Part shown: positions 34,389 through 46,245 of the stretch, piece by piece
Numbering within the stretch: position 1 is the first letter of the stretch
Layout of the letters: the number at the start of each line of letters is the position of its first letter
DNA from: Humulus lupulus
Lineage: Eukaryota; Streptophyta; Magnoliopsida; Rosales; Cannabaceae
DNA: 64,000 nucleotides
NCBI RefSeq assembly: GCF_963169125.1
Contig: NC_084800.1
Span: forward strand, 148,486,397 to 148,550,396
Direction: 5' to 3'
Notes under the pieces: model-generated
What the model was told of the DNA's origin: nothing
The model's database searches: none
Seen by the model: the letters and a program-made list of their open reading frames with translations, nothing else
Made by a program: the position numbers and the translations under genes

Positions 34389-34525
34389 TCTTAACTAAAA
34401 TATAAAGGCTAAAATGGTTAGCTATACTTATAAACATAATAACTATAACTTAAAAACTTACTTGGCGGTCATATTCGGAGCTTTGAGTGTGTGTATCGAT
34501 GAGAACTTCATGCGAATGAACCGTA

Positions 34526-34537
34526 GCTCTGATACCA
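34526..34537 (-). other. Element 2 primer-binding site
   Basis: The minus strand reads TGGTATCAGAGC, complementary to initiator methionine tRNA, a few bases after the TGTAATGACCC LTR end at 34,540. Confidence 0.88.
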
Positions 34538-34539
34538 AC

Positions 34540-34650
34540 TGTAATGACCCAACTAATTCTAGACTTTGGACCATTAATAACTACTATACATAGACACTAA
34601 TCTTAAGAAAACATACATGAAAGCTAAATAGTTGATGATAATCCTTACAA
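34540..34650 (-). repeat. Element 2 5' LTR remnant
   Basis: The first 65 bp or so match the 3' LTR end at 11,374 (ACCCAACTAATT, then ACCATTAATA, then CTACTATACATA). Similarity then fades and CACTA-like sequence takes over by about 34,740, so the 5' LTR is truncated. Confidence 0.6.
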
Positions 34651-34739
34651 TAAATATTATTAACTTCATACAGAGCATACACCATATAGAAGACAGTGCA
34701 TGATTGTCCAATCATCTCCTTTCTACAAAATTCAACTAC

Positions 34740-35575
34740 ATGTCATCTCGAAATAGAAGAGCGTGTTCATAAGCATGGCCAAACACATCAAAGTCAATGG
34801 ACACTTCAACGGCAGAATCATGTCTAGGCCAACCATTGACGATTTCATATACTTGTCTCAACTTAGGCATCAATGGAGATGGTCGTTGCACCTCTTGTGA
34901 CACTGACACCATAGGTGCTCGTTTTGGAACAAGTTTTTGTGTTCAAAGTGCTAATGGTAGAGAAGTTTTTTTTTGTAGCTTGCTTTTTAGTTTTTTTTTC
35001 ATGACCTCCTAATTCACCCATAACAAATAATTAACAATAGAATAAGTATATACAAAATTTAGGAGTTGTAAATAAAATAATTACATGTGTTGCTATAGTG
35101 AAGATTACAATCGATTTGGGCCAATGTATCATTCAATCATTTTATCATGCACATATATGTAAATTTTTATATATAAATATGTTATACAAGTGCAAGAATT
35201 TAGAATTTAAAAATATTAAGTTAAACATTATTTGAGTCATGAGTACTGATAAACACAGGTGCATCCTCTGGCTGTGGGGGTGGTGGTGCTAGAGGTTGAT
35301 GTTACGATTGCGATGATTCATGCCTAATGAGATGGTGTCACCTGATCTAAGGGTGATGGGTAAATTGGCACTGATGCATGAGAAGATCCTCCAAAGCCAG
35401 TATGTTGTCCTTTCATCTATTCCATAAATTGTCGCATCATTTCCACTTGTCATTTGATCATTTCGTGTTGTTGTTTCATCATTTCTTGTTGTTGATTGTA
35501 TTTTTCTTCCATCATTGTAAATCGAGTGCCAATAGACGAAATCTCAGGTTCTTTTCCGTTCTTCTTACTGGATCG
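34740..35575 (-). pseudogene. CACTA (Ptta/En/Spm-like) transposase remnant
   Basis: The minus strand shows TPRSSKKNGKEPEISSIGTR, then a glutamine/methionine-rich stretch (YNQQQEMMKQQHEMIK, then VEMMRQFME). Further on there is VYEIVNGWPRHDSAVEVS. This resembles the C-terminal half of plant Ptta/En/Spm-type transposase proteins, which have a conserved helix followed by a Q/M-rich coiled region. There are in-frame stops. It is interrupted by an LTR at about 35,576, and a further short piece may lie beyond 37,318. Confidence 0.5.
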
Positions 35576-37317
35576 TGGGGTTTTCCAAAATTAGCTAGGC
35601 GTTACACCGAGTCCAATACCCCTGACTCGCTCGCCCCCTACTCTCAGGGGTGCCCAATGTCATAGTAAGCATATCCTTAGACCCACCAGGTTCAAATTTT
35701 CACTCATGAGATGACAATAGTGCTCGTGTAAACAAAATATAAAAATATAATTATTCTCATTAAACTTAAGTAATCCAATCACATAAAAAGTAGTACACTT
35801 ACTATGTTACGAGCTACGCTCATTGATTAGATCTAATCTTCATTCGGTCCTGCGTTCAGTATCCCTGACTAGTCAGTACCATAGACAAGTAAAAAATATC
35901 AGTAGCATTTAATATGCAATCAATGTCCACATTTATCAACCAACATGCCTCAACAACAATCATGCATGTCATATACACAGTGTGCAGTTTTCTTACCTCG
36001 GGTTCGAGCAAGAATTAGTAAAAGAACAACCCTTGAGAACGATCAATCCTTTGATCCTTTAGAGGTCACCTAGTCATAACCAAATATGGAATCCCATCAA
36101 TAAAATAAATCATAAAAAGGTTTACAATCTAAAACCTCACTCCCGGGATCCATCCCGCACTCTCGGGACTCCCAATCTACTCAAAAGGTGTAAAGGAACC
36201 AACCCCCGAGCCTTAAAAGTCACCCCGAGCCCTAAAATAGGCTTGCTGGAAAATTCACTAGCATTGGGGCGCTGCCCCATAGTCAGTGAAGCCCAAAACC
36301 TACCTTGCCTAGCACTGGGGCGCCATCAGCAGACCAGAAACTTTTCTGGTTTCCCTCTTTGCAATTTCCCCCTGAAACCAAACCTCCAAACCAATCCCAA
36401 ACATCACCCAAACACCCTATTCAACCCTAAACCTCATCTACATCACACCCTCATCAAAACCCAAGCAACCAAACTCAAGAACTTCCCAACTAACACATCA
36501 AAATCCTCAACTGAAAACTTATTAGAAAAACAGGGTATAACAAGATTTCCATTGCTGAATTCCTTACCTCGAGCTTGACTTAGATCCCCTTCAATGAATG
36601 AACCAAGGTCCTAAGCCCTCAAGCTTTGCTCTCCTAACTTGGATCCTTAAATTGGCTCTCAAAAATCAAAAGGAAGAAGGAGAGAAAAACATGTTCGGGA
36701 GAGAAAGAGAAGAGGATGATGATCTATTTTGGTTCAACCTTCCACAGCCATCTAATGGCTAAATACCACCTTAGGGTGAAAAGACCATATTGCCCCTAAG
36801 TCTAATTAAAACCCTTAACAGCCACCAAGGGAAAAACCGTCCTTTCCTACCTGTCTCGTTAATTATAATTTACACCCTCCAATTCCCGTTATTCTCAATA
36901 TTCTCAAATACCAATAATTCTTATCCCGTTACCCTTTAATTCCCGGCAACGTTCTAATCATCAAATTACCCTGAGACTCACTCCGAGCCCCGAACTTAAT
37001 CCCGTTATGACTAGACCGAAAACTTGCATTCCATGATCGTCTCATGTCGAATGACTCGAACCATTCCACATATAATGTGGTATTATTTATAATTCACCCA
37101 CATGCACGAAAATACACAATCACGCCGTCAACGGGCCAAATCACCAAAATGCCTTTATAATTAAAAATGAACCCATATGCATACATTTACCATCATATAA
37201 TAATATAATTCACATAAACATGCATGTAATCATTAAATGGCATAATAAATCAATTATGTCCCTCCCGACCTCCTAATCAAGGTCCTAAACCTTATTAGGA
37301 AATTTGGGGCATTACAG
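35576..37317 (-). mobile_element. LTR of TGTAATGCCCC family inside CACTA remnant
   Basis: On the minus strand it begins TGTAATGCCCCAAATTTCC at 37,317 and follows the same plan as the element 1 LTRs, ending near CTAGCTAATTTTGG. Its GC-rich cassette has GGGGCGCTGCCCC (36,266-36,278) and GGGGCGCC (36,317-36,324). No gag or pol adjoins it. The low-coordinate end is approximate and I could not find a matching target duplication, so it may be truncated. Confidence 0.65.
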
Positions 37318-38214
37318 TACCAATCGGTTCACCCTTTTTGTTAGAATGTCCAAAAAACCACAACTGTGACTGTCGACTTCAGACACCTCAAGTCTAATAT
37401 TTTGTTGCTACAGTCTTTCCCTACCAACAAATACCTACCTCATGACATGTGGATATTGATGTATTTTTCTTTTTTTTTTCTTCCAATCATCGATCATACG
37501 TGAAGCACAAAACTCATCCCACTTTTTTTTAGTGATGAGCTGTGAGTAACATTTTGAATGTCTTGATGGTCGAATTTTCATTGATAATTCTACACAATAG
37601 AGCTATTTTACCACATTTTATATGCTAATTGTTGCTTAATTCTTGAGGTTTTAATTGATTTATAAAGTTTTAAAGTAATTTTTAATTTAGGTTTATTTTA
37701 ATTTTATAGATTTGTGTGCACTTTTATAGTTCTATTGTTGTAAAATATTTTAGTATAGTTATTTGAATTAATTTTGTTTAGTTTGAGGTCAAAAAAATCA
37801 TGTTTTATTGAACTTAAATGCTAAATTAAATGAAGTTATAATTAATATTTTCACAGAATTAACATGATTTATTTATACTAATGTTTTTTATTATGACTTA
37901 ATATATGTTTATTTTGTAGGAAATTGTTGTATTGTTGGTGCTTGAAAAGCTAAGAAAAATAAAGAAAATAATATGGCAAAATTGAAAAGAAAAGAGCTAA
38001 AAGTAAGTCCACATACTTTCTGCCTCCACCTAGGCCCGATCCCAGCAGCCACCTGGGCCCGTTCCTAGCCCACGGGCCTGCCTGCCCACCATTCAGCCCA
38101 AAGCCCAGCAGCCTTCTCCAAGCAGAAGACCTCCACGGCCCAACACAAAGCCCAGGCCTGAAACCAAAGGTCCACACGCTTGAACCCAGACCCACGCCAC
38201 TAGCCAGCAGTTGC
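37318..38214. other. AT-rich stretch and GC-rich spacer, probable retroelement DNA
   Basis: The first 200 bp may continue the CACTA remnant. The rest is T/A-rich up to about 37,980, followed by a GCCCA-rich patch (38,020-38,230) typical of large LTRs. No gene is seen; the minus-strand 102-codon frame here is low-complexity. Confidence 0.4.
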
Positions 38215-38785
38215 CTCTCACTCCAAGCCCGCTTGCCTTCATTTGGGCCCGCCAGCATTAGTTTTTCTCCTTAGCTAGCCCATGGCCCAAGCCTCCCAAA
38301 CATGCTGCCAAGACCAACAAAATTGGGAGCAATTTTTCTTGAGCCCAATAATATCCCTTTGTCCCCAATATCTAAAAATGATATTTTTTTACCCAACTTT
38401 TCTACACATTTTACAACAAAATTCATCACCACAACCTAAAATTTACCCTTACTTACCTTATTACTCTATTTAAAAATTAATTTGATTAATTTAAATTGAT
38501 TATTTTAAACATTTTATTTTGGCTATAAATAAGGGATTTGAAGACCATTTTTGGGGTGGACGTGACACTACACAATTTCTACACTTTCAAGACCACTCTA
38601 TTCTCTTCATCATCTTCTTCTTTTTGGTCATTTTTCTATGAGTTTTTAGAGGAAAAATTTGAGGGTTCCTCCTCAAAAATTTTCTATTTATGTTTGTAAT
38701 TTTTTATTTATAATTTATATTATGGTTATGAGTTTCTAATCTTTTTAAGATTATTAAGGTGATGATGAAACAATATGAAACAGGT
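38215..38785 (+). repeat. LTR-like direct repeat, copy 1
   Basis: This segment and 44,495-45,045 are about 90% alike by eye and in the same orientation. Both include TTTGGCTATAAATAAGGGATT in copy 1 (CTATCAATAAGGG in copy 2), followed by GAAGACCATTTTTGGGG and CACTTTCAAGACCACTCTATT. The TATAAATA box and the following pyrimidine-rich stretch look like the promoter part of an LTR. The repeat ends abruptly at the integrase fragment. Confidence 0.65.
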
Positions 38786-39651
38786 GTTGAGGAAAACCCT
38801 TCGAAGTACAGCGATGCCCCCTTCGCTTCCTCAAGTCTTTTCTTCAGAGTATCCTTTGGCATTTAATTGACTACTTCGACTTGTCTGTTTGTTTGAGGAT
38901 GAGCGACTGAAGAAAAGCCCTTGATAATTCCATGCCACTTGCAAAAATCTGTGAACAAATCACTATCAAACTGGGTGTCGTTTTCTAAGACAATTTTTCG
39001 TGGCAATCCATAGCGACACACAATGTTTTTGACTATGAAATCTAGCACTTTCTTGGTTGTTATGGTTGCGAGTGGCTCAGCTTTGGCCCATTTAGTGAAG
39101 TATACTTGACCCCGCCCTTTCCTGTGGGCAGAGATCCGATTAGATCTATAACCCAGACTGCGAATGGCCACGGACTTAGCATCTGTTTTAGCTCATTAGG
39201 GTCTGCTTGTGGAATTTTGGAGAACCTTTTGCATTTGTCACACCTCCGTACAAATTCCATCGAGTCTTCATTCATTGTTTGCCAGAAGTATCCTTGCCTT
39301 AGGATATTTTTTGATAAACTTTGCCCCCTAGCATGGTCCCCACAAAAGCCTTTGTGGACCTCTCTCATTAATTCTTTGGCTTTCTCTTTCGAAATACACC
39401 TGAGGAGTGGCACCTGAGGAGTGGCATTGAGTATCCCCTTCGATACAAGATTCCATCGACTAGGATATACCTAGCAGCCTACCACTGAAGGGTCCTGGCT
39501 TTGTTTCTGTCCATCGGCAACACGCCCTGTGTCAAGTACTCTATGTAAGGTGCCATCCATGTGTCCGCCGCCTGAATCACCAAAGAGGTCTCTTCTTCTC
39601 AGATGCTCGGTGTAGATAGCCATTCAACCGACACTATGTTTAGAGTGTCAG
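38786..39651 (-). pseudogene. Ty3/gypsy (Tat-like) integrase fragment
   Basis: The zinc-binding part reads VHKGFCGDHARGQSLSKNIL, then RQGYFWQTMNEDSMEF, then RRCDKCKRFSKI. The catalytic part reads FTKWAKAEPLATITTKK, then LPRKIVLENDTQFDSDLF and HPQTNRQVEVVN. The two are in different frames, shifted near 39,110. N replaces the usual D just before DTQF, and N/R replace DG before the catalytic glutamate region. No RT adjoins it. It abuts a truncated LTR of another family at 39,652. Confidence 0.8.
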
Positions 39652-40757
39652 TGTAACGACCCAAAATTACTAATAAGGCTTAAGGGCCTTGATTAGTGTG
39701 CCGGGAGGGCATAATTGGAGGTTAAGAGAATTGATGGTAAGAAAGTGTGAATATCGGTATTGAATAAGTATGCGGGCCCTGTTTGGCTGGTAAGGCATAA
39801 TGGTAATCTTGGCCCGTTAGGGCATAAATGTGAATGTGGGTGATAAATTGCTGAGACCACATTATTATGTGGATGGTTGGATAAATATATGTGCGTGTGC
39901 AGGTGTGTGCGTTTGTAATTAGTGGCACGAGGCGATCCTAGGGAGCAGGTAGCGGGGAAAGTCACAACGGGGCTTAATAGTTGACTTTGGATAAGTCAGG
40001 GATATTATAGGTATCGCGTAATTATTTAGACTATCGGGTTATGGAAATAAATACAGGACATATATTTGAGGTTAGGAAGTTTATGCGGGAACATTGGGGA
40101 ATTTTACCATTTTGCCCTCGGGGACGTTTCCGGCACCCCGAGGCTCGGGATTGACTTAACGGGATAAAGGATAGACTTAGTTAAAATAGAAGCTAGTGGA
40201 AAGAAATATTAGACCGACTCTTATTCTCCTTCCCTTCTCTCTTTCAAGAAAACTAAGAAAAACACAAGGAAACAGAGGAAATTTGGAGGATTTAGGTTGG
40301 GATTTCAGAGGATTTCAGTGGGGATTTAAAAGCTTAGCTCAAGGGTTATCCAAGGAACATTTAATCAAAGCCAAGGTGAGAATCAAACTGTGTTTTTGAG
40401 GTTAGAAACTCTGAGTTTTCTGAGTAGTAAGATAATTGTAATTTGATGTTTAAGGTTGAATTGAAGCTAGAAACCTGGGAACTAGCTGGGATTCTGCTTA
40501 GAGAAGGGGTTTAGCTCAAAAGTTAAACTTTAATTTATGATTTAGAAGTTTAAATCTGAGTTTTGAATGGTTGGTTATGGTGTTTGATGTTCTTGAGTTT
40601 CAGAGATTGAAACATGGATTGCAATGAGTTTTAGATTGGGTTTCCTGTTGAATTATGATGTTAAAGTTGTCTGAAAAGTGTTGGGAATGATTGATATTGA
40701 AGTAGGGAGCTTTGAGGAACCAGAACTGCACCCACCTCCCGGAACGAGCGTTCCGCG
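39652..40757 (+). mobile_element. Truncated LTR, TGTAACGACCC family
   Basis: Starts TGTAACGACCCAAAATTAC and follows the plan of the 14,921 solo LTR in the same orientation. It stops at 40,757, in the middle of the LTR plan, just after its GC-rich cassette (GGAACGAGCGTTCC, 40,741-40,754). The rest of the LTR and whatever followed have been deleted or replaced by the minus-strand gag-like gene. Confidence 0.75.
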
Positions 40758-40853
40758 ATGAGAGAGGCCTGCAAGGAAAGACAACAGAATGAGTTAAGCA
40801 GAACCAAATGTACTAAGACAAATGATCCCAGAACACAACAACTGACAGCTTAC

Positions 40854-43499
40854 CCCAGAAAGTTGCTGCTTTACGGCATGTGTCAGCAACAGCGGGTCCT
40901 TACTGCTACTGATGGCCCATTTCTCATAATTGAGCTCGCACAAGCTCAGGGCCATGTCCTCCATCATCTCCGCTCCGAACGGCGCCAATGCACGTCCGAG
41001 CCTAGGCATCAGCCTCTTCTCCAAGGCTGGGCCATCCAAAACCGCTCCAGCCGGGTGAAGGGATCTCACCCCTTCTGCCAGCTCAGCTCTCTTCACGGCA
41101 GACAGGTTGTCTGCCCTTCCCTGAATAACAGCCTTCTCGGCCTCCAACCGCCTCCTCAAAAAATTATCAGCCCGTCTTACACCCTCCAGGAGGGCAGCGG
41201 GGAAACGGGTTGGTTTCTGAGGGAAGTAGAACTTCAGGCCAGGCTGAGGAAGGCTTGTTTGTTGAGAAAGTGGAAGAGAAGGAGAAGAAGGAGACCCCGA
41301 AAGGGTGGACTCCCTTTGGACTGGAGGAGGAGGTAGACGGGGTATTAGGGACGGTAGCGAAGACACTACCGCCCCGGTTTGTTGTTGCTGCCGATGTTGC
41401 TGTTGTTTTTGCTGCTGCTGTGGCGGTGTTGGTTGTCTTTGTTGTTGTTGTTTTTGTTGTTGTTGTTGTTGTTGTTGCTTTTGCTGTTGGGGTTGTGGTT
41501 GCCGCTGGGTGGGGGTAGTCTGGCGGGGACTGCGCGCAGCCTGGAGGTCTCCATCACCTCCGGGAGAAGAATGTCTAAGGCGTTTCTTCTTGTCGCCCTC
41601 AGCCTCTCCTCCGGGGCGCTTGCTCACCCCGGTCATCTTCGCGGGGAACACAAGACCTTCCCCCTCGCTGCTACTACTCGATACCACCATGGTCTCGGAA
41701 GGCCCCTTGACAGGAGGCCTCTCCACCACCGGAGACACTTGCGCCTCGCCACTTGTCTTCTTAGGTGTGGCAGCTTTACCTCCCCTACCAGCTCTGGCCT
41801 TTCGTCCTTTCCCCTTGGACGGGTCTTGGCTAGTGGCGGCCTTCTTGAAAAGTGTGGTAGCTCTCCCCAACATCTTTGCTTCGGGATGTTCTGCAAGAAA
41901 TGTACGAAGCAAGGTTAACCAACCAGCAAGTGATGTGAAAAAAGATAAGCAGAAAACAAAACAAGCAACAACATAAAAGCACAAACAAGTCCACCAGCAG
42001 GGAACAAGAAACAAACAAGAGAAAAGTTTGAAAGGGACGACCATGCACGAGAAACGTGGATGGCCTTCCCCGAGCAAAACAAGACACCGCTTCCTGCTCC
42101 AGGAAGCTCCCATACTCTTCGAAGTCCGGGAATAACATGCTGAGGGAAGAAGGGTCAACCATGGTGACACCTTCTGGCAGACTACCGTCACTCAAACACC
42201 CGAGGAGCTCATCTACCCTATCGCAATATCTGTCAAAGGGTATCCTACGCGGATCTAGCCTAAGGAAGCGGGGATCGAACCCTATCTGAGAAGTCCGGGA
42301 AACCTCAGACAGGCTGGGGGTGTGGATCAATCGAAAGCTAGTCTTACCTTTCCCGGAGGTACCGGCTCCCGGAGTCGCTTCATTGGGGTAAGCTGCGGCG
42401 TGGCAAGCCTCGATTTCTTCTTCCTCCGACTGGGGGTCGGGGAACCTCTCTGCCCAACTGAGGGATAAATTATTCTCGTCCTGGGCCGCCTGGCAGATCA
42501 CCTTGGACAGCTTCAGGGCAATCTGCTCCCGGACGTCAGCTGACACCTGACTTTGCCCCCTGCCACTCACTGGCTCAATATTTTGGAAAGAGGCGAGTAG
42601 CCCATACTCCCTCAAAGATTCGATGGTCACAATTCCTTCCACCTTCAGCTCTTCCTCCGAGAGCCCCTCGTAGAAGTTTGACCTCCTTATCATCTCCGCA
42701 CAGCGAGGTGTCCGCGGGACGGCTTCTGCAAAATCCAAACATGAGTGTTAGAGATCCTCCCGGAAGGCAAACCAAACGTGAAGAAACAAAGTTAGAAAAG
42801 AAAGGAAGGAGCTCTTACCAGGGACATTGAAGTCCAAAGACAGAGCTGGCACCCTCTTCAATGGGAAGCCAGTCGTCAGGAACAAGTACTCCCGGAGATC
42901 TGGAACCCTCGCGGTATGACATGTGGGACACATCACGTCCGGATACCTCTCCAGCCTATAAAACCCCACCTTGTCTGCATGACCTCTCATGGGCTGAGAC
43001 TTCAGCCCATAGAAGTATAGCACCTCCTCCGGGGTAGGGGCCTCCAGGTCCCGGGACTTGCAAAAGATATACCACCCCGCTAGAAGCTTGTAGCTGGGGG
43101 GAATCAACTGGAAGGGGGCAATCCCCGCCTTCACGCAGAAGTTGGCAAAATAACTTCTTAGGGGCAAGTGTGCCCCACACACTATGTGTGCCCAGCTCCA
43201 GGCACCAAAACCCTCGAGACTCTGGCTGGCAGACTCACCCAGCACCGACAGACGGTGCCACATCAAGCCTGGGATGTTCTTCAGGCATGCCTTTGAAGAA
43301 TACAGCTCCAGCATGCCGTAGTTCCTGAACAGGTTCGGCTTCTGGTCCATCTCCCAGATGGAACTGTTGATAGTCGGTGGGCTAGCCGCGGCCACCTTAG
43401 TTTTTGCTTTCTCCTTTGCGCCGGCAACAGGGGAACCTTGCTCCTGGGCAGATTCAGCCTCTACCGCAGCGATGATTTGTTCCTTTGAGGTGTTCGTCA
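40854..43499 (-). pseudogene. Retroelement gag-like gene, putative gypsy-type transposon domain
   Basis: Three exons are visible. Exon 42,819-43,499 (CAG/GTAAG borders) reads LPLRSYFANFCVKAGIAPFQ, then PPSYKLLAGWYIFCKSRD and LREYLFLTTGFPLKRVPAL, the pattern of the putative gypsy-type transposon domain (PF04195). Exon about 42,042-42,725 has EMIRRSNFYEGLSEEELKVE. Exon 40,854-41,890 is basic at first, then has a long glutamine tract (41,365-41,520) and a helical end (NFLRRRLEAEKAVIQGRADN). Such genes occupy the gag position of some large Ty3/gypsy elements. The 3' part is lost at 40,757. Frames are open within exons, so decay is modest. Confidence 0.6.
41365..41520 (-). repeat. CAG/CAA tract encoding polyglutamine
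   Basis: A trinucleotide-rich tract encodes mostly Q with scattered K, R, H and P within the gag-like gene. Antisense it gives cysteine-, leucine- or valine-rich frames which are artefacts. Confidence 0.85.
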
Positions 43500-44494
43500 C
43501 TGAGCAAAAGAAACAAAGAAGAAAACACTCCAAGCAGTCAGCACCCTTGTCATACCCTAACGGTATTAAAGGCGTCGGGGAGACCCTCCCCGAAAACTGC
43601 TTGGAGAGGCTCCCACCGAGCTTGCCGAGGGGTTGGCACCATGCCACCCGGAGGACAGCAAGGAACCAGATTCAAACTTCGAGCCTAAGCCCGCCGAGAG
43701 AAGTGTTTTCCCAGGGGAAGACACCCTAAAGGCGTTCACGCTTATGCCCTAAAATAACAAACCAGAACAGCACAAGCAGACGAGAAACAACTTTCCAAAA
43801 GCAAATCGTCAAAGCATGCAAAGAAATGACTTATTGACTCACATCAGTCACATGCCTATCAAAGCCCTATTCACGCATGCATAAAGATGACACTGGCAGA
43901 AAACTCAACCCTAACAACTACCAACAATCTGAGGTTTAGAAGGAAAAAGCAAAGTAAAAATACTTACTGGTGTTCGGGTAGTTGAAGATTGAGGGAGTAA
44001 CCGGGTCACTGCACCGCACGAACACGTGAAGTAAAGGCTTCAAAGACAAGCAACGATTCAAACCTAGAACTTCGGCGAACAAACCTACTGCCAAATCGAA
44101 ATAAAAGTTTATGGATTCCTTACCAAAAGAAGTGGCGAATTCGAAGGAAAGGAAGCTTGGAAGCTTGAGAGTTCGAAGATTTGGGAATCTGAGAATCTGA
44201 AAGCTCAAGAATTTGAAAGCGTAAAGAGGAAGAAGGGTCCGTTCCTTCGTTTTTATAGCAGGAACGAAGTCATTTCGAATTCCACAAATGGACGGTCCCG
44301 ATCTTCCCATACCGCATGCATCAGATCCGACGGCTGGGGATGAAGTGCCGGTCCCATTTATGACTCCTCGGATGGGAATAAAGTATTTATTTCCCATCAT
44401 TGTACCATCTTGGGCCCGGTGTACCATTAAATGCCATCAAATCACTACTCAGACGCCTGACGCACGCATACTCAGCCAGTCGCCTCACGCACAC
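43500..44494. other. 5' region of the gag-like gene
   Basis: On the minus strand a 163-codon frame (43,936-44,427) contains no known motif. It lies where the first exon and promoter of the gag-like gene would be. A TATA-like element is not obvious. The region joins the LTR-like direct repeat at about 44,495. Confidence 0.35.
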
Positions 44495-45045
44495 CTCTTA
44501 GTCCCAGGCCCGCCTGCCTCCATTTGGGCCCAGCAACATCAATTTTTCTCCTTAGCCAGCCCATGGCCCAAGCCTCCCAAACTTGTTGCCAAACCCAACA
44601 GAATTTGGAGTAATTTTTCTTGAGCCCAACAATGTCCCATTGTCCCGCAATGCCTAAAAATGTGATTTTAGACAACTTTTCTACACATTTTACTACAAAA
44701 TTCATCATTACAACCTAAAATTTACCCCTACTTACATTACTACTCCATTTAAAAATTAATTTAAAAATTATTTTAATCATTTTATTTTGGCTATCAATAA
44801 GGGATTTGAAGACCATTTTTGGGGAGGAGGTCACACTACACAATTGCTACACTTTCAAGACCACTCTATTCTCTTCATCTTTTTTTCTTCTTTTTGGCCA
44901 TTTTTCTATGAGTTTTTAGAGGAAGAATTTGGGGGTTGCTCCTCCAATTTTCCTATTTATGTTTGTAATTTCGATTCTAGTTATGAGTTTCTAATCTTTT
45001 TAAGATTATTAAGGTGCTGATGAAATAATATGTAACTAGATAGTA
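44495..45045 (+). repeat. LTR-like direct repeat, copy 2
   Basis: Partner of 38,215-38,785 with the same order of motifs, ending TTTTTAAGATTATTAAGGTG, then CTGATGAAATAATATG. The two copies bracket the integrase fragment, truncated LTR and gag-like gene, so they could be the two damaged LTRs of one composite element. Confidence 0.65.
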
Positions 45046-45365
45046 TTTATTTTGTATGTTGATTTCTCATTTGTGCAGCCAAGCTTATGAATTTTTCTTC
45101 TTCAAATATCTTCTTTCATCTTAAATATCATGTATATGTTATTGTTAGCACATATTTACATTTTGTTCTTCATTAGTGCAAAATCATAATATTATTTAAT
45201 TAAAGTGTGCCATTAAATTGTGCACATCCATTGCTTAGAACAAAAATATTATGTTTTACCTTATAAATAATATTCATTGATTTGTTTGTTGTTTCTTTAG
45301 ATTGATTCACACTAAATACTTTGAAATTATATCTTAAAAAGTGAATATAAATCCTATATTAATAT

Positions 45366-46245
45366 TGTTATCCAGATTTCCGGATAGCGTTTAGATGGAT
45401 AGCCTCGGGGAAGCAGAATTATCAAAATCTTTCACGAAGGGTGACCAGGGCTCGCGGATGGACAGAAAGGCTTCGCCTCTCCCGTTTAGTGTCTAGCACA
45501 CTCTTTCAAGCAACCGCGACCCGGAAGCTCGTCAATTCTCCCGGACTCCCGAAGGGATATCCTTCGGGGAAGGTCCTTCCAGGAGAAGCACTTCAGGTTA
45601 CCTTCGCGGATACAGTTCCGTGCCTCGCACGGAAGAAGACCAAGCAGTCGAGTCACGGAGGAGGCATAGTTGGAATGATACTCACCTGACACAGGATCCC
45701 GCCTGACAGGTCGAGGCCCCACACATCCCAGCACGCCTAAAAGTGCCTTTTCGCCTACTGTTCCGCTGACAGCCTGGAAAAGACAGTTGCCTTTTGACAT
45801 TCCCCATATTTTCATGTAATTATACCTACGTAGAGCCTTGTAGCCATGCTACTACGGTAATTGTATCCCCTATTTACGGCTGGTGTAATTAAGACTCATA
45901 GGGGCAGAGTAAAACCCTAATCCAAAACCCTAGCTATAAAGACCTCCTCATTTTACGATAGGAAGAAGGCCAAGAAATGACAGAGCAAGAACTCTGCCAA
46001 AAATCTCTCTAGCTTCATCTTCTTCAAGAGAACCCGAGAGAAACATTGTGAGTTGGTGAGGTTCTTGTATACCAGCCATTTTACTGTAATTCTCTACAAG
46101 TATAATAACATCGACTCATGGACTAGGGCTCGTTAACGCCTGAACCACGTAAAAAACCTGTTTGTCTATTTATATTTCTGCACTTCTACAGTTCTTATCT
46201 TTTTATTATTTTGTTTGTATTCGTTTCCGAAAAACTCGGTAAACA
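45366..46245 (+). mobile_element. Solo LTR, TGTTATCC family
   Basis: The 880-bp segment starts TGTTATCCAGATTTCC and ends CTCGGTAAACA. AATAT flanks it on both sides (45,361-45,365 and 46,246-46,250). A TATAAAG box lies near 45,935. It has the same ends as the LTR at 9,532-10,504, so it belongs to that family. No internal coding sequence remains. Confidence 0.92.

Larger units (their letters stand above)
11374..34650 (-). mobile_element. Element 2: nested, degenerate Ty3/gypsy retrotransposon
   Basis: This minus-strand element runs from a primer site at 34,526-34,537 through an extra leader frame, gag, protease, RT, RNase H and integrase to a 3' LTR ending at 11,374. It has been enlarged by three insertions: element 1 (12,197-24,070), solo LTR A (24,492-26,329) and solo LTR B (30,501-32,357). 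Its 5' LTR survives only as a short piece at 34,540-about 34,650, beyond which CACTA-like sequence begins. Every pol domain has stops or frameshifts. Because it hosts the others, it is the oldest insertion in the nest. Confidence 0.75.

Noticed and set aside
41305..41976. Plus-strand frame of 223 codons rich in cysteine, and a leucine/valine-rich one beside it
   Set aside because: They are antisense to the polyglutamine tract of the minus-strand gag-like gene.
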